Source: Rhodococcus sp. 14-2470-1b (GTDB taxonomy: Bacteria; Actinomycetota; Actinomycetes; Mycobacteriales; Mycobacteriaceae). From it: DNA of 60,330 bases. The notes under the pieces are model-generated. The model was not told the origin of the DNA. It saw nothing but the letters and a program-made list of their open reading frames with translations, and did no database searches. The position numbers and the translations under genes are program-made. Below, in pieces: positions 52,611 through 60,330 of the stretch (its first letter is position 1; each line of letters opens with the position of its first letter). The stretch spans positions 1 through 60,330 of the forward strand of contig NZ_NPFY01000038.1 in the NCBI RefSeq assembly GCF_002259415.1. The letters are read 5' to 3'.

Positions 52611-54755
52611 CCACGACCAGCGTCCTCACCGACGATGACGACGCGGGGTACCCGGGATCGGAAACCGTTGTCCTGCAGAACCGCCCACTACGGACCGATA
52701 CCGACACCGTCATCCTGTCCCGTTTCGGCGACGAGCGCTGGAATCTGACACCTGCGTTGTTAGCTCCGCACGCACGAAGCACCTCGCTCAACTTCGGGTC
52801 CGTGCACCCCGATTTCGAGCTCGCACTCAAACACCTGTACTGGGCGATGATCAACCATGACGGTGACGACGCCACTGTCAACAGACATCATCGTGGGGGC
52901 ACGCCCGCGATGCTGACGATCTCGACCATGTTCCGGTTCACCCGCGCCTTCACCGACTGGCTGGCATCGCGTGGATGTCGATCTCTGACACAGGTCAGCC
53001 CCGCCGATCTCGACGACTACCTGGTGCACGTCAAAACCGCGGAGACGACGCACGCCAATCGCGAGGACCTCCTCGCCGCTGTAATCAAGATGTGGGGCTA
53101 CCGGAAACTCGTGCCAGAATCCGATCGTCTCCCACCCACACCGTTGTGGAACGGCGAACGTGTCTACCGGCTGCTCGAAGCCTCACGCCATGTGGAAATT
53201 CGAACCCCACGCATTCACCCCGACACCATGAACAGCCTGCTGGCATGGTCACTGCGATTCGTCGAGGACTTCGCCGACGACATCACGGCCGGTTTCGATG
53301 AATACGAACGGCTCCACCGACGCATGCTGCCCACCCGTCTACGCCCTGACCGGGTGCGGCGCCGCCCAGGTGAGCTCGTCACCGATCTGCACACCCTGCT
53401 CGATAAGTACGCCGATATGGGTCGCCCGTTACCGGGCATCCGTAGTCGCAGTGGTGAACTGATCCACCACCTGCCCTATCTGGCCCGGCTCCTCGACACC
53501 GCGCCCGATTCACTCCGCCGTCCGGAGATCCTCGACATCCTGGGCCGGTCGGGGCTGCCGATCCGCGAAGGTGCACCGTTGCTGACACCGGCCACCGGCA
53601 CCCTCGACGGGCAGCTATGGTGCGAGGACTCCATCGACGAACGCGAAGCCCACCAGCTGGCCCGCCACCTCACCGCCGCCTGCTTCATCGTCATCGGCTA
53701 CCTCTCCGGCATGCGGACCGGTGAGGTACTCACCCTCGAACGCGGATGCCTGCAGCGGGATTCCGACAGTGGCTTGCTGCTCATTCGCGGTCGACACTGG
53801 AAAGGGGCACACGACGCCACCGGCTCCACCGTGCCGCAAGGACAGATTCGTCCGGACCCCTGGGTGGTCGCCGAACCCGTCGCGACCGCGATCGGTGTGC
53901 TGGAAAAACTCCACCACGACTCGTTGCTGTTCCCGCACATGCTCGGCGAACACAACTCAGGGCCACGACAGTTCCGGACCGGGCAAGCCCGCACCACCGG
54001 CAGCATCAACACCGATATCGCCGACATGATCGGCTGGGTCGACTCCTACTGCGCGGCCACCGGCCGCACCGATGTCATACCCCCCGATCCGACCGATCCG
54101 AGCATTCCCGCCCGCCGTCTGCGGCGCACACTGGCCTGGTTCATCGCCCGCAAACCACGCGGCCTCGTCGCTGCCGCGATCCAGTACGGTCACCTGAAAG
54201 TGCAGATGACCGTCGGCTACGCCCGGCAGTTATGCCTCCGGGTTCCCAGACGACCTGGCGTTCGAGGAGTGGCTCGCCCGACTCGATCTGCTCGCCGACG
54301 CGGACGAGCACCTTCGACACGGTGAACATGTCAGCGGCCCGGCTGCACACACCTACCGGCACCGCGTCGATGGCGCGCAACGATTCGCGGGATACGTCTT
54401 GCGCACCAGTAGCGATGCACGCACCTTGCTCGCCAACCCGGACCTGCAGATCTACCCGGGACACGGGATGACCTGCGTTTTCGACCCGCGCCGGGCGGCA
54501 TGCCGCCTCAGCCGAGACGACACAGACACCCGCCGCACCCCCGACCTCGCCGATTGCCGACCCAACTGCGTCAACATCGCCCGCACCGACCGCGATATCG
54601 ACGAACTCACCACCGACATCGAAACCCTCCGCGTCCTGGTCGACGATCCTCTGGCACCACCGATACGTGTCGCACGTGAACGACAGCAACTACTCCGACT
54701 CGAAGACGCTGTGACCCAACACACTCGTCGCGAAGGCAACGATCATGACTTATGA
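52607..54755 (+). pseudogene. Module recombinase C (right), split by a one-base insertion
   Basis: Counterpart of the left C protein: GYLSGMRTGEVLTL, ARRLRRTLAWFIARKPRG, AIQYGHLKVQMTVGYA. After GYA the frame is lost: an extra C in GCCCGGC at 54221-54227 turns the expected GSYASGFPDDLAFEEW into a dead-end tail ending at 54325. The rest continues in the next frame to 54755 with the cysteine cluster (MTCVFDPRRAACRL, LADCRPNCVNI). Undisrupted length would be about 715 aa, matching 701 on the left. Sequencing error or frameshifting are alternatives. Confidence 0.8.
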
Positions 54756-55149
54756 GAACATGACGGAACGCCACGCGATCGAGGCAGCTATGACTCGGCT
54801 CCTCGACGGCACACCTCAACGCTCGACCGGTGCCCTGAGCATCGTCCAGCTCGCCGTCGAAGCCGACGTCAAGCGATGGGTACTGACCCACAAACACACC
54901 GACCTCGCCGAACAATTCACACGACGTGCACGAACACAGCGCAAGATGCCAGCTGCGTTCCAAGACCTCGATCGACGCGCGAAAACTGCTGAAGCAGCGA
55001 ACGATCGCCTTCGGCGAGAGAACAATCGGCTACAGAAACAAGTCAACATCTACGCGCAGGTCATCCACGAACTCACCACCGAACGCAACAGAACAAGTCC
55101 GCAGTCACCTGCGCGCAAGCTTTCGCACATAACCACTCACAGGCACTGA
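54745..55149 (+). CDS. Module protein D (right): helix-turn-helix-like with coiled coil
   Basis: 134 aa, same plan as the left D protein: an N-terminal DNA-binding-type region (ALSIVQLAVEADVKRWVLTHKHTD) and a long charged helix (KTAEAANDRLRRENNRLQKQ). It overlaps the C gene by 11 bp. This gene is intact even though C is broken. Confidence 0.7.
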   Translation: MTYENMTERHAIEAAMTRLLDGTPQRSTGALSIVQLAVEADVKRWVLTHKHTDLAEQFTRRARTQRKMPAAFQDLDRRAKTAEAANDRLRRENNRLQKQVNIYAQVIHELTTERNRTSPQSPARKLSHITTHRH

Positions 55150-55199
55150 CCGGTCAACGTCGCGTTCACGGCCAGCGCGATGTTGCTGCATAGATCACT

Positions 55200-55235
55200 C
55201 ATGTACGTACCGTATCGTGATACGGTACGTACATG
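55200..55235. promoter_or_regulatory. TetR operator overlapping the start codon
   Basis: CATGTACGTACCGTATC (55200-55216) and GATACGGTACGTACATG (55219-55235) are perfect 17-bp arms around GT. The last three bases are the tetR start codon, so bound repressor would cover the start and any RBS. Confidence 0.85.
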
Positions 55236-55844
55236 AGTGCGAAGGAGATGTCGCGGACGCGGCGAGCAGGCGGAGCGAAACGAGCCCAGGTTCTGGCCCA
55301 TGTTGTGGCGGTGTTGTCGGAGCGTGGTTATGCCGCAACTCGATTCGCTGACGTGTCCCAATCGTCGGGGGTCGCCGTGTCGACACTGCAGGGCTATTTC
55401 GGTTCCCGCGAGGATATGTTGATCGAGGCTCTGCGAGGTGCCACATCGGATGAAGTCGATGCGCTGGGGTCGCTGGCTGCAGGGTTCGAGGATCCGTGGC
55501 ATCAGCTGGTCGCGTTGGTCGATCGTGGATTGTCGACACCAGTGCACACGTGGCGGATGCTGATGGAATTCTGGACCGCCGCGGCACACGACGACGAGTT
55601 GCGTGAGCGTGCCGCGGACCTCGCCCAGCACTACCGCCGTCCATTCTTCGCGGCTGTGTCACGCGGCGTTGAGTCGGGCTCGTTCGACCCCCGTTTCGAG
55701 GTTTCCGCGATTGTCGATGTTGCGGTGGCGACCATGGATGGGCGGCTCTACCCGCTCGTACTCGATCACCGAGCCTCGGCTGATCTGGATTACCGCGACG
55801 TGGTGCTTGCACAGCTGGCCTTCGCCCTCAGGGCGGACGCGTGA
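55233..55844 (+). CDS. TetR-family repressor
   Basis: 203 aa. N-terminal helix-turn-helix: GGAKRAQVLAHVVAVLSERG and TRFADVSQSSGVAVSTLQGYFGSREDML. The ligand domain follows, with no recognised ligand class. It starts inside its own palindromic operator, implying tight autoregulation. It overlaps the NmrA-like gene by GTGA and so controls the whole three-gene operon. Confidence 0.92.
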   Translation: MSAKEMSRTRRAGGAKRAQVLAHVVAVLSERGYAATRFADVSQSSGVAVSTLQGYFGSREDMLIEALRGATSDEVDALGSLAAGFEDPWHQLVALVDRGLSTPVHTWRMLMEFWTAAAHDDELRERAADLAQHYRRPFFAAVSRGVESGSFDPRFEVSAIVDVAVATMDGRLYPLVLDHRASADLDYRDVVLAQLAFALRADA

Positions 55845-56668
55845 CGATCCTCGTTACCGCGGCGAGCGGCAAGGTCGGTAGGGAAGTCCTTGCGCAGCTA
55901 CAGGATCGGGGAGCGGATCTGCGGCCGGGATCGCGGCGCAGCGCGATCCCGCTGAACTGGACCGATCCGACGACCTGGCCCGCCGCGCTCGACGGTGTCG
56001 AGCGAGTGTTCGTGATCGTGCCCGGTGGTGATGACGGCCACCGATCCGTACTCGGCCTCGGCTTTGCAGTGTGTGCTTTTCTGGACCTCGCCAGTCGGAG
56101 CGGCGTAACACACGTCGTGTTGATGACCGCGCTGGGAATGAACTACGCACCAGCCGAAGTCGAGCAACGCGCTGTCGAATTGCACCTACAGCGAAGCAAG
56201 CTCAAGTGGACGATTTTGCGCCCGAACTGGTTCTTTCAGAATCTCGTAGACGGTCCGCTGCATACCATCGCCGAAGCCGGACAAGGAACACTACGGCTCC
56301 CGACATCAGATGCCGCAGTCAGCTTCATCGATACCCGCGACATCGCTGCGGTCGCTGTCGAAGCCCTCCTTGGCGACCACACCTACCGGGAATACGACCT
56401 GACCGGACCACAAAGTCTCACCTTCGCCGATGTCGCCGACACCTGCCGCAACTCGAAGGTGCTCGTGGACGATTACCAGCCGGTGACCGCGTCACAGTTC
56501 CGCGCGATGGTGATCGACCTGGGGTGGCACCTCGACTACGTCGACACCATCAGCGGCTTGTTCACCACCATCGCGGCCGGACACGCTGCACCGGTGTTGC
56601 CCGACGCCGCGAATATTCTCGGCCGCCCTACCCGGCGATTCGGTGAGTTCGTTCAGGAGATTCGATGA
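55841..56668 (+). CDS. NmrA-like NAD(P)-binding SDR-type oxidoreductase
   Basis: 275 aa with the Rossmann motif ILVTAASGKVGREVLAQL (glycine-rich loop near 7-14). Two further NmrA/atypical-SDR features are VVLMTALGMNYAPAEVEQRAVE and LRPNWFFQNLVDG near 125. It probably acts on an electrophilic small molecule or senses NADP redox state. Its place under a TetR repressor suggests inducible detoxification. Overlaps neighbours by 4 bp on both sides. Confidence 0.85.
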   Translation: MTILVTAASGKVGREVLAQLQDRGADLRPGSRRSAIPLNWTDPTTWPAALDGVERVFVIVPGGDDGHRSVLGLGFAVCAFLDLASRSGVTHVVLMTALGMNYAPAEVEQRAVELHLQRSKLKWTILRPNWFFQNLVDGPLHTIAEAGQGTLRLPTSDAAVSFIDTRDIAAVAVEALLGDHTYREYDLTGPQSLTFADVADTCRNSKVLVDDYQPVTASQFRAMVIDLGWHLDYVDTISGLFTTIAAGHAAPVLPDAANILGRPTRRFGEFVQEIR

Positions 56669-57240
56669 TTCTGACCGACAGGATCGCTCATGGCGTGGCC
56701 GCCGGGGACGTCACTGTTGCGTACCGCCGCTGGATGGATACACGGGGAATCAAGGCCGGCTCGACCCTACGAACCGTGGCAGGAATCGTCCGCATCGACC
56801 GGGTCGATCGGGTTGATCTCGAACAGCTCGAAGCGTCCGCCGCCGGCTACAACAGCCGTGCCGAGCTGGTGTCGACGCTCCGCGGCGACGAAACGGTTCC
56901 GCTGTGGCGAATCACCCTGCGATGGATCGGCCCAGATCCGCGAGAGGAACTTGCCTCAAACGCAATCCTCACGGCGGCGGAGATCGACGAAATCAGCACC
57001 GTTTTGAAGAAACTCGATGCCCGCCACCACTGGGCAGAGCCAACCTTGTATCGACTCGCCGAACAACCTGGCATGACCGCTGCACAGCTCGCCGAAGGTC
57101 TGCCGATCGGCAAAGAGCCGCTCAAGCGTCGTATCCGAACGCTCAAAGAACACGGTCTCACTCGCAGCCTGCCGTCGGGCTATCGACTCTCCCCTCGCGG
57201 CCACGCCTACCTTGACGCCACCGACCCGAAACGACAATGA
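56665..57240 (+). CDS. ASCH-like domain protein with winged helix
   Basis: 191 aa. The first ~95 residues look like an ASCH/PUA-type RNA-binding domain (IAHGVAAGDVTVAYRRWMDTR, GSTLRTVAGIVRIDRVDRV, PLWRITLRWIGPDPR). Residues 110-185 form a winged helix (LYRLAEQPGMTAAQLAEGL, then GKEPLKRRIRTLKEHGL). Last gene of the TetR operon. Assignment is by pattern, and the function is unknown. Confidence 0.65.
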   Translation: MILTDRIAHGVAAGDVTVAYRRWMDTRGIKAGSTLRTVAGIVRIDRVDRVDLEQLEASAAGYNSRAELVSTLRGDETVPLWRITLRWIGPDPREELASNAILTAAEIDEISTVLKKLDARHHWAEPTLYRLAEQPGMTAAQLAEGLPIGKEPLKRRIRTLKEHGLTRSLPSGYRLSPRGHAYLDATDPKRQ

Positions 57241-57454
57241 CATGACCTAACCCACGACGAGGTGCTGAGTCTCATCGGCCCGAAACGACAGACGTTGTCC
57301 GGCGCGCCCGAAAGTCGCTGTCCAGCCGCGCGGGCCTGGAATCAACCCCGGGTTTAGGACCGCCTCACGACCTAGCTTCAGACTGTGCTGGGTTACCCCC
57401 GATCGCCGCCGGCTTGGCATTCCTACCGCTCCGTGTCTGCAGCACGCTGCATCG

Positions 57455-57577
57455 ATGACGCTGGTCCCCCTCCTGCTAGGCAAGCTCGGTATCCGACTGA
57501 CCCTCGTCATCGGCATGACCGGGGACGTAGTCTCGATCATTCTGCTGGCGCTCGGGATGTCCCTCGCAGGCTCATAG
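57455..57577 (+). pseudogene. Possible MFS transporter fragment
   Basis: The 40 codons contain VPLLLGKLGIRLTLVIGMTG and a hydrophobic run SIILLALGMSLAG. This resembles the loop plus helix around RLGxRxxLxxG of DHA-type MFS pumps. There is no upstream or downstream continuation. Confidence 0.3.
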
Positions 57578-57745
57578 CCCGGCGCAGGAAAACCGGCATC
57601 ACGGTGCGGCGATCGATCGCCGCCATCCGACGCAGGGTTCTCAGTCAAGAACTTCACCACCACCGACGACGCCGGAAGAGGGTCAATCTCGACCGCCTCA
57701 CCAATCGACGAACAACGCCCATTCGCAGCGATGTAGACCCTGCGG
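57577..57745 (-). pseudogene. Fragment of a tyrosine recombinase core-binding domain
   Basis: Minus-strand frames give SSIGEAVEIDPLPAS, VVVKFLTEN, then TLRRMAAIDRR and RDAGFPAPG in other frames. Together they reproduce the pattern of integrase N-terminal domains (PLPASPEVVVxFLxE ... RRRxAAIxxxHRDAGxPxP). At least two indels separate the pieces. Confidence 0.5.
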
Positions 57746-58046
57746 CGCAGGTGAATCGGACAACACAGCGTCGACGCGACCGGCCACCACCAACACCGGT
57801 CGCAGGACAGGACGTCAATCGAGGCGTTGTTCCCACTGCTGTAACCACGGCAGCAGCGCAGTGAGATCACGGGTATCGAGTGCTGCGGTCGCCGCCTCAC
57901 GGGCCGCGGTATTCGCGTTCAGAGCCAGCGATTCGGGAAGAACCTCGAACAGAGGAGTGTCCGAACGGCTGGTGGATACACCTCAACGTTGTCCATTAAC
58001 ACGTTTACAACACCTTCGAACACGCGAGAGATCCGAGGGCCTCGCG

Positions 58047-58208
58047 ATGGACGTCAAAGCGCCCGGCTTGCTCCATGCATGGGCGAAAACATCACTAGGA
58101 CAGTGGATCTGTTGTCTAAGTTTTGACATCCCGATCGGAAACGGCAAGGGCTTCCTTCGTCTCGATCAACAGTGGTGCCCCGCCGAAGCCGCAACCCCGG
58201 TGAGCTGA
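58047..58208 (+). CDS. 53-aa hypothetical protein
   Basis: The sequence LLHAWAKTSLGQWICCLSF, then FLRLDQQWCPAEAATPV, has the look of small actinobacterial plasmid proteins that end in QWCPAxAxxPV. The ATG at 58047 has a weak RBS (GAGGG). Function unknown. Confidence 0.4.
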   Translation: MDVKAPGLLHAWAKTSLGQWICCLSFDIPIGNGKGFLRLDQQWCPAEAATPVS

Positions 58209-58214
58209 AAAACA

Positions 58215-58267
58215 TGCCCAATCGTCAACATATCTTGACGATTGGGCAGCGTCAAGATATGTTGACG
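58215..58267. promoter_or_regulatory. Two mirrored operator palindromes
   Basis: GCCCAATCGTCA/TGACGATTGGGC (58215-58246) and GCGTCA/TGACGC (58248-58267) each enclose an 8-bp spacer. The spacers, ACATATCT and AGATATGT, are reverse complements, so the 16-bp core GTCA-N8-TGAC occurs twice in opposite orientation. The second ends 2 bp before the start of the HTH gene, indicating autoregulation. Confidence 0.7.
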
Positions 58268-58269
58268 CT

Positions 58270-58656
58270 ATGGAATCCGAGAATGTCCTCACCCCGACTG
58301 AGCTGACCGAATTGTATGTCGAATACAAGGCCGCGCTGCTCGATGTCGAACTCGCAGAGATGGTGCGCGAGCAGGGAAGCAAGGATGCTGCGAGCTGGGA
58401 GGTGAACTCCGAACAGCGCATGGCCGCCGCTGTCTCCGATGTCGACGCGCTCGAGATCAACGCCTTCCTGGCCTCGACGATGATCGCCGACCGCTATGCC
58501 ATCATCGGACGCCTCCGGAGCCAGGACCGCCCGGTGCCCTGGTCGAAGATCGGCGAAATCCTCGGCATGAGCAAGCAAGCCGCACAGCAGTGGTACGACA
58601 CCTACAACCTGCGCCCCCGCATCGAGAACCCCACCCGCCGTGCCGACCCGTCCTGA
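58270..58656 (+). CDS. Small helix-turn-helix regulator
   Basis: 128 aa. A helical N-terminal half (TELYVEYKAALLDVELAEMV) and a C-terminal helix-turn-helix (PWSKIGEILGMSKQAAQQWY, residues 95-114). The C-terminal part is similar in form to the HTH ending the HicB protein here. Probably represses itself through the paired operators upstream. It could be an antitoxin without a recognised toxin; the tiny frames downstream are candidates. Confidence 0.7.
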   Translation: MESENVLTPTELTELYVEYKAALLDVELAEMVREQGSKDAASWEVNSEQRMAAAVSDVDALEINAFLASTMIADRYAIIGRLRSQDRPVPWSKIGEILGMSKQAAQQWYDTYNLRPRIENPTRRADPS

Positions 58657-58789
58657 GTGCACGACGCGGATGGTTCTGTGCTGCCGGACGATTCAGCCGC
58701 GCCCGCCCGTCGTCATCGACGCCGGCGACGTACGACTCTCGCTCGTCGTGCAGTCCCTCACCCGTCCCGAGCTGGGCGTGCGGCGATGA
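58640..58789 (+). CDS. 49-aa protein overlapping the HTH gene
   Basis: GTG start inside the last codons of the HTH gene; contains RPPVVIDAGDVRLSLVVQSL. The stop overlaps the next ATG (ATGA). No family recognised. Confidence 0.4.
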   Translation: MPTRPECTTRMVLCCRTIQPRPPVVIDAGDVRLSLVVQSLTRPELGVRR

Positions 58790-58908
58790 CTGAGACCGCA
58801 GGCCAGATCGACATCGTCGAGGTGCTCGCCCACAGGGTTGACAGACAAGCAGGAACCCCGTGGCTGGTAAGGCGTGGCCCCCCCAAGAATTCGGAGCTTC
58901 CCGCATGA
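58786..58908 (+). CDS. 40-aa protein in the coupled chain
   Basis: Runs MTETAGQIDIVEVLAHRVDR and ends PPKNSELPA. ATGA overlap with both neighbours suggests real, coupled translation. No family recognised. Confidence 0.4.
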   Translation: MTETAGQIDIVEVLAHRVDRQAGTPWLVRRGPPKNSELPA

Positions 58909-59033
58909 TCTGCGAAGTTCACCCGATCCAGGCCGAGGTCGTGCCACGCCAGCAGCGGCGTATTCGTCTTTGTTGCGCCTATCTCCGCGAAACCGGTTCT
59001 ACCGCATACCCTTTCTGCTGTCACGAATGCTGA
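58905..59033 (+). CDS. 42-aa cysteine-rich protein
   Basis: Contains five cysteines in two pairs plus one (IRLCCAYLRE, YPFCCHEC) and one near the N-terminus (MICEV). It could bind a metal. Starts by ATGA overlap. Confidence 0.38.
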   Translation: MICEVHPIQAEVVPRQQRRIRLCCAYLRETGSTAYPFCCHEC

Positions 59034-59091
59034 CCAGAGCCCCCGCTACGATGTCGATCGACTCGTTTGTCAAGGATCCTGGAGAACCACC

Positions 59092-60168
59092 GTGCCTTAT
59101 TCCGGCTACCCGCCGCCTGCACCACCCACCTCGAAGAGCCGGCGGAAGTGGCCGTGGATCGCCGGAGCGGCTCTGGCCGGTCTGCTGGTCATCGGTGTGG
59201 CGAATCCGATGGAGCCCACCGACCCAGCCGCGCAGGAAGAGGCTGTGCCAGCAGCATCTGCCACCACACTGAGCACCCCACCTGCTGCCGCTACTGCCGA
59301 TGCCACGCCCGTGCTTCCGGTCGCCCCGCCGGCCACACCCGAGTCGATGGATTCACCGGCACCTGCGAAGTCGGCTGTCGCCGACGCCGGCAGTGCACAG
59401 GCCGCCCTGTCCATGCTGGCCACCGTGCCGATCAAGGGGCGAGCCCCGAAAACCGGGTACGACCGAGACCTGTTCGGTCAGGCCTGGACCGACGACGTCG
59501 ACGTCGAGTTCGGTCACAACGGATGCGACACGAGGAACGACATACTGCGGCGAGATCTCACCGCCGTCACCGTGAAGCCGGGTTCCAACGGGTGCGCAGT
59601 GCAGACCGGCACCCTGGCCGACGCCTACACGGCCGCCACCATCAACTTCGTCCGCGGTGCCGACACCTCGAGCGATGTGCAGATCGACCATGTGGTGGCG
59701 CTCAGCAATGCCTGGCAGACAGGTGCGCAGCAACTCGATCCGGCCACCCGGGTGAACTTCGCCAACGACCCGCGCAACCTGCAGGCCGTCGACGGCCCGT
59801 CCAACCAGCAGAAGAGCGACGGCGACGCCGCGACGTGGCTGCCGAGCCACAAGGCCTACAGATGCACCTACGTCGCGCGGCAGGTCGAGGTCAAAGCCGC
59901 CTACCGACTGTGGGTCACCCCGCCCGAACACGATGCCATCGTTCGGGTTCTCGGAGACTGCGGAGCTGCCGCGACTGATATCGAGTCCGCAGCTCCCGCA
60001 GCTCCCGCAGCTCCCGCACCGGCACCGAACCCGGCTCCAGCTTCCTCGGCTGCGGTCTACAAGAACTGCGGTGAGGTTCGTGCGGCCGGAGCCGCCCCCA
60101 TCAGGGCTGGACAACCGGGATTCAGCACCAAGTTCGACGGTGACGGAGACGGTGTCGGCTGCGAATAG
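59092..60168 (+). CDS. Exported HNH-type nuclease (DUF1524/GmrSD-like) with excalibur domain
   Basis: 358 aa. A Pro-rich N-terminus and one helix near 20-38 (WPWIAGAALAGLLVIGVA) direct export. A Pro/Ala linker precedes the nuclease domain near 105-280, with the catalytic core QIDHVVALSNAWQTGA and NDPRNLQAVDGPSNQQKSD. A second Ala-Pro repeat linker leads to a C-terminal excalibur Ca-binding motif, FSTKFDGDGDGVGCE. Such proteins degrade DNA outside the cell. Starts at GTG 59092 after GGAG. Confidence 0.88.
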   Translation: MPYSGYPPPAPPTSKSRRKWPWIAGAALAGLLVIGVANPMEPTDPAAQEEAVPAASATTLSTPPAAATADATPVLPVAPPATPESMDSPAPAKSAVADAGSAQAALSMLATVPIKGRAPKTGYDRDLFGQAWTDDVDVEFGHNGCDTRNDILRRDLTAVTVKPGSNGCAVQTGTLADAYTAATINFVRGADTSSDVQIDHVVALSNAWQTGAQQLDPATRVNFANDPRNLQAVDGPSNQQKSDGDAATWLPSHKAYRCTYVARQVEVKAAYRLWVTPPEHDAIVRVLGDCGAAATDIESAAPAAPAAPAPAPNPAPASSAAVYKNCGEVRAAGAAPIRAGQPGFSTKFDGDGDGVGCE

Positions 60169-60221
60169 CGCTTAAGTTCAACGAGGTGAGTTCGGTGACA
60201 TCGACCTGGGACACTTCACCG

Positions 60222-60330
60222 ATGACGACACCGAACCCCGGCTGGTACGCCGATCCTGACCCCTCCAACGCAGGTGGGCAACGATACTGGGACGGTCGCC
60301 AGTGGACCGATCGCTCCGCCCCCGGCCCTC
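60222..60330 (+). CDS. DUF2510 domain protein (3' end outside window)
   Basis: The N-terminus MTTPNPGWYADPDPSNAGG ... RYWDGRQWTD is the DUF2510 motif, found at the cytoplasmic end of many actinobacterial membrane proteins. Cut off by the window end. Confidence 0.75.
   Translation, partial: MTTPNPGWYADPDPSNAGGQRYWDGRQWTDRSAPGP

Larger units (their letters stand above)
49222..55149 (+). mobile_element. Right four-gene tyrosine-recombinase module
   Basis: Genes A, B, C and D in the same order and with similar overlaps (4, 4, 11 bp) as the left module, transcribed away from it. C is frameshifted. The modules share a 117-bp intergenic region that must contain both promoters. Confidence 0.65.
57241..58046. 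other. Decayed stretch with gene fragments
   Basis: Apart from the two fragments listed separately, I find no intact gene. Frames of 150-217 codons on both strands are Arg/Ser-rich translations without domains or start sites. Confidence 0.5.

Noticed and set aside
57247..57900. 217-codon minus-strand frame
   Set aside because: No single-frame domain; only short integrase-like pieces are recognisable and they lie in different frames.

Overview
The window is GC-rich DNA with dense ATGA/GTGA-coupled operons, Lsr2, DUF2637, DUF6153, LexA-box and excalibur-type proteins. This suggests a mycolate actinomycete (Rhodococcus/Gordonia/Nocardia type), most likely a plasmid or large genomic island. No rRNA, tRNA, replication initiator or CRISPR array was seen.

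Region 1 (1-12060) is an envelope and redox block. It has apolipoprotein N-acyltransferase, System II cytochrome c maturation (ResB, CcsB and, further on, a ResA-like lipoprotein and CcdA), a DsbA plus VKOR disulfide-forming pair, a soft-metal P1B ATPase with its ArsR repressor, and an Nramp Mn transporter. Region 2 (12061-16570) is a copper island: copZ, CPH-type copB, DUF305 lipoprotein and DUF6153 protein. CsoR-like palindromes flank it on both sides, and it ends in a solitary transposon end.

Region 3 (16574-34713) is an 18.1-kb Tn402/Tn5053-family transposon. Its inverted repeats are nearly those of class 1 integrons, and it carries tniA, a frameshifted tniB and tniQ. A pair of tyrosine recombinases, the second lacking catalytic residues, stands where a serine resolvase usually sits. 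Passengers are a tandem-DUF302 lipoprotein with ECF sigma and anti-sigma, a uracil-DNA-glycosylase-like protein, a TDT anion transporter with LysR, an arsenite-type permease with MerR, PAP2, a ruined MFS gene, UspA, and two FluC/CrcB fluoride channels under a fluoride riboswitch. The right end lies 88 bp from a serine resolvase gene, as expected for this res-site-seeking family.

Region 4 (34802-43130) is plasmid-like backbone: resolvase, small zinc-type ORF, DUF2637, DUF4839, Lsr2, HicAB, SOS-boxed imuA-prime, and a lower-GC insert with an amber-interrupted LGFP-repeat metalloprotease and a lipoprotein.

Region 5 (43243-55149) is the most unusual part. Two four-gene tyrosine-recombinase modules (A about 510 aa, B about 608 aa, C about 705 aa, D a small helix-turn-helix coiled-coil protein) are arranged head to head around a 117-bp shared region. 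Gene order, sizes and overlaps match between the two, but the sequences are strongly diverged, so this is not a recent duplication. The right-hand C gene has a one-base insertion.

Region 6 (55200-60330) holds a TetR-NmrA-ASCH/winged-helix operon with an operator overlapping the tetR start codon, decayed integrase and MFS fragments, an autoregulated HTH gene heading a chain of tiny overlapping ORFs, a secreted HNH/excalibur nuclease and a truncated DUF2510 gene.
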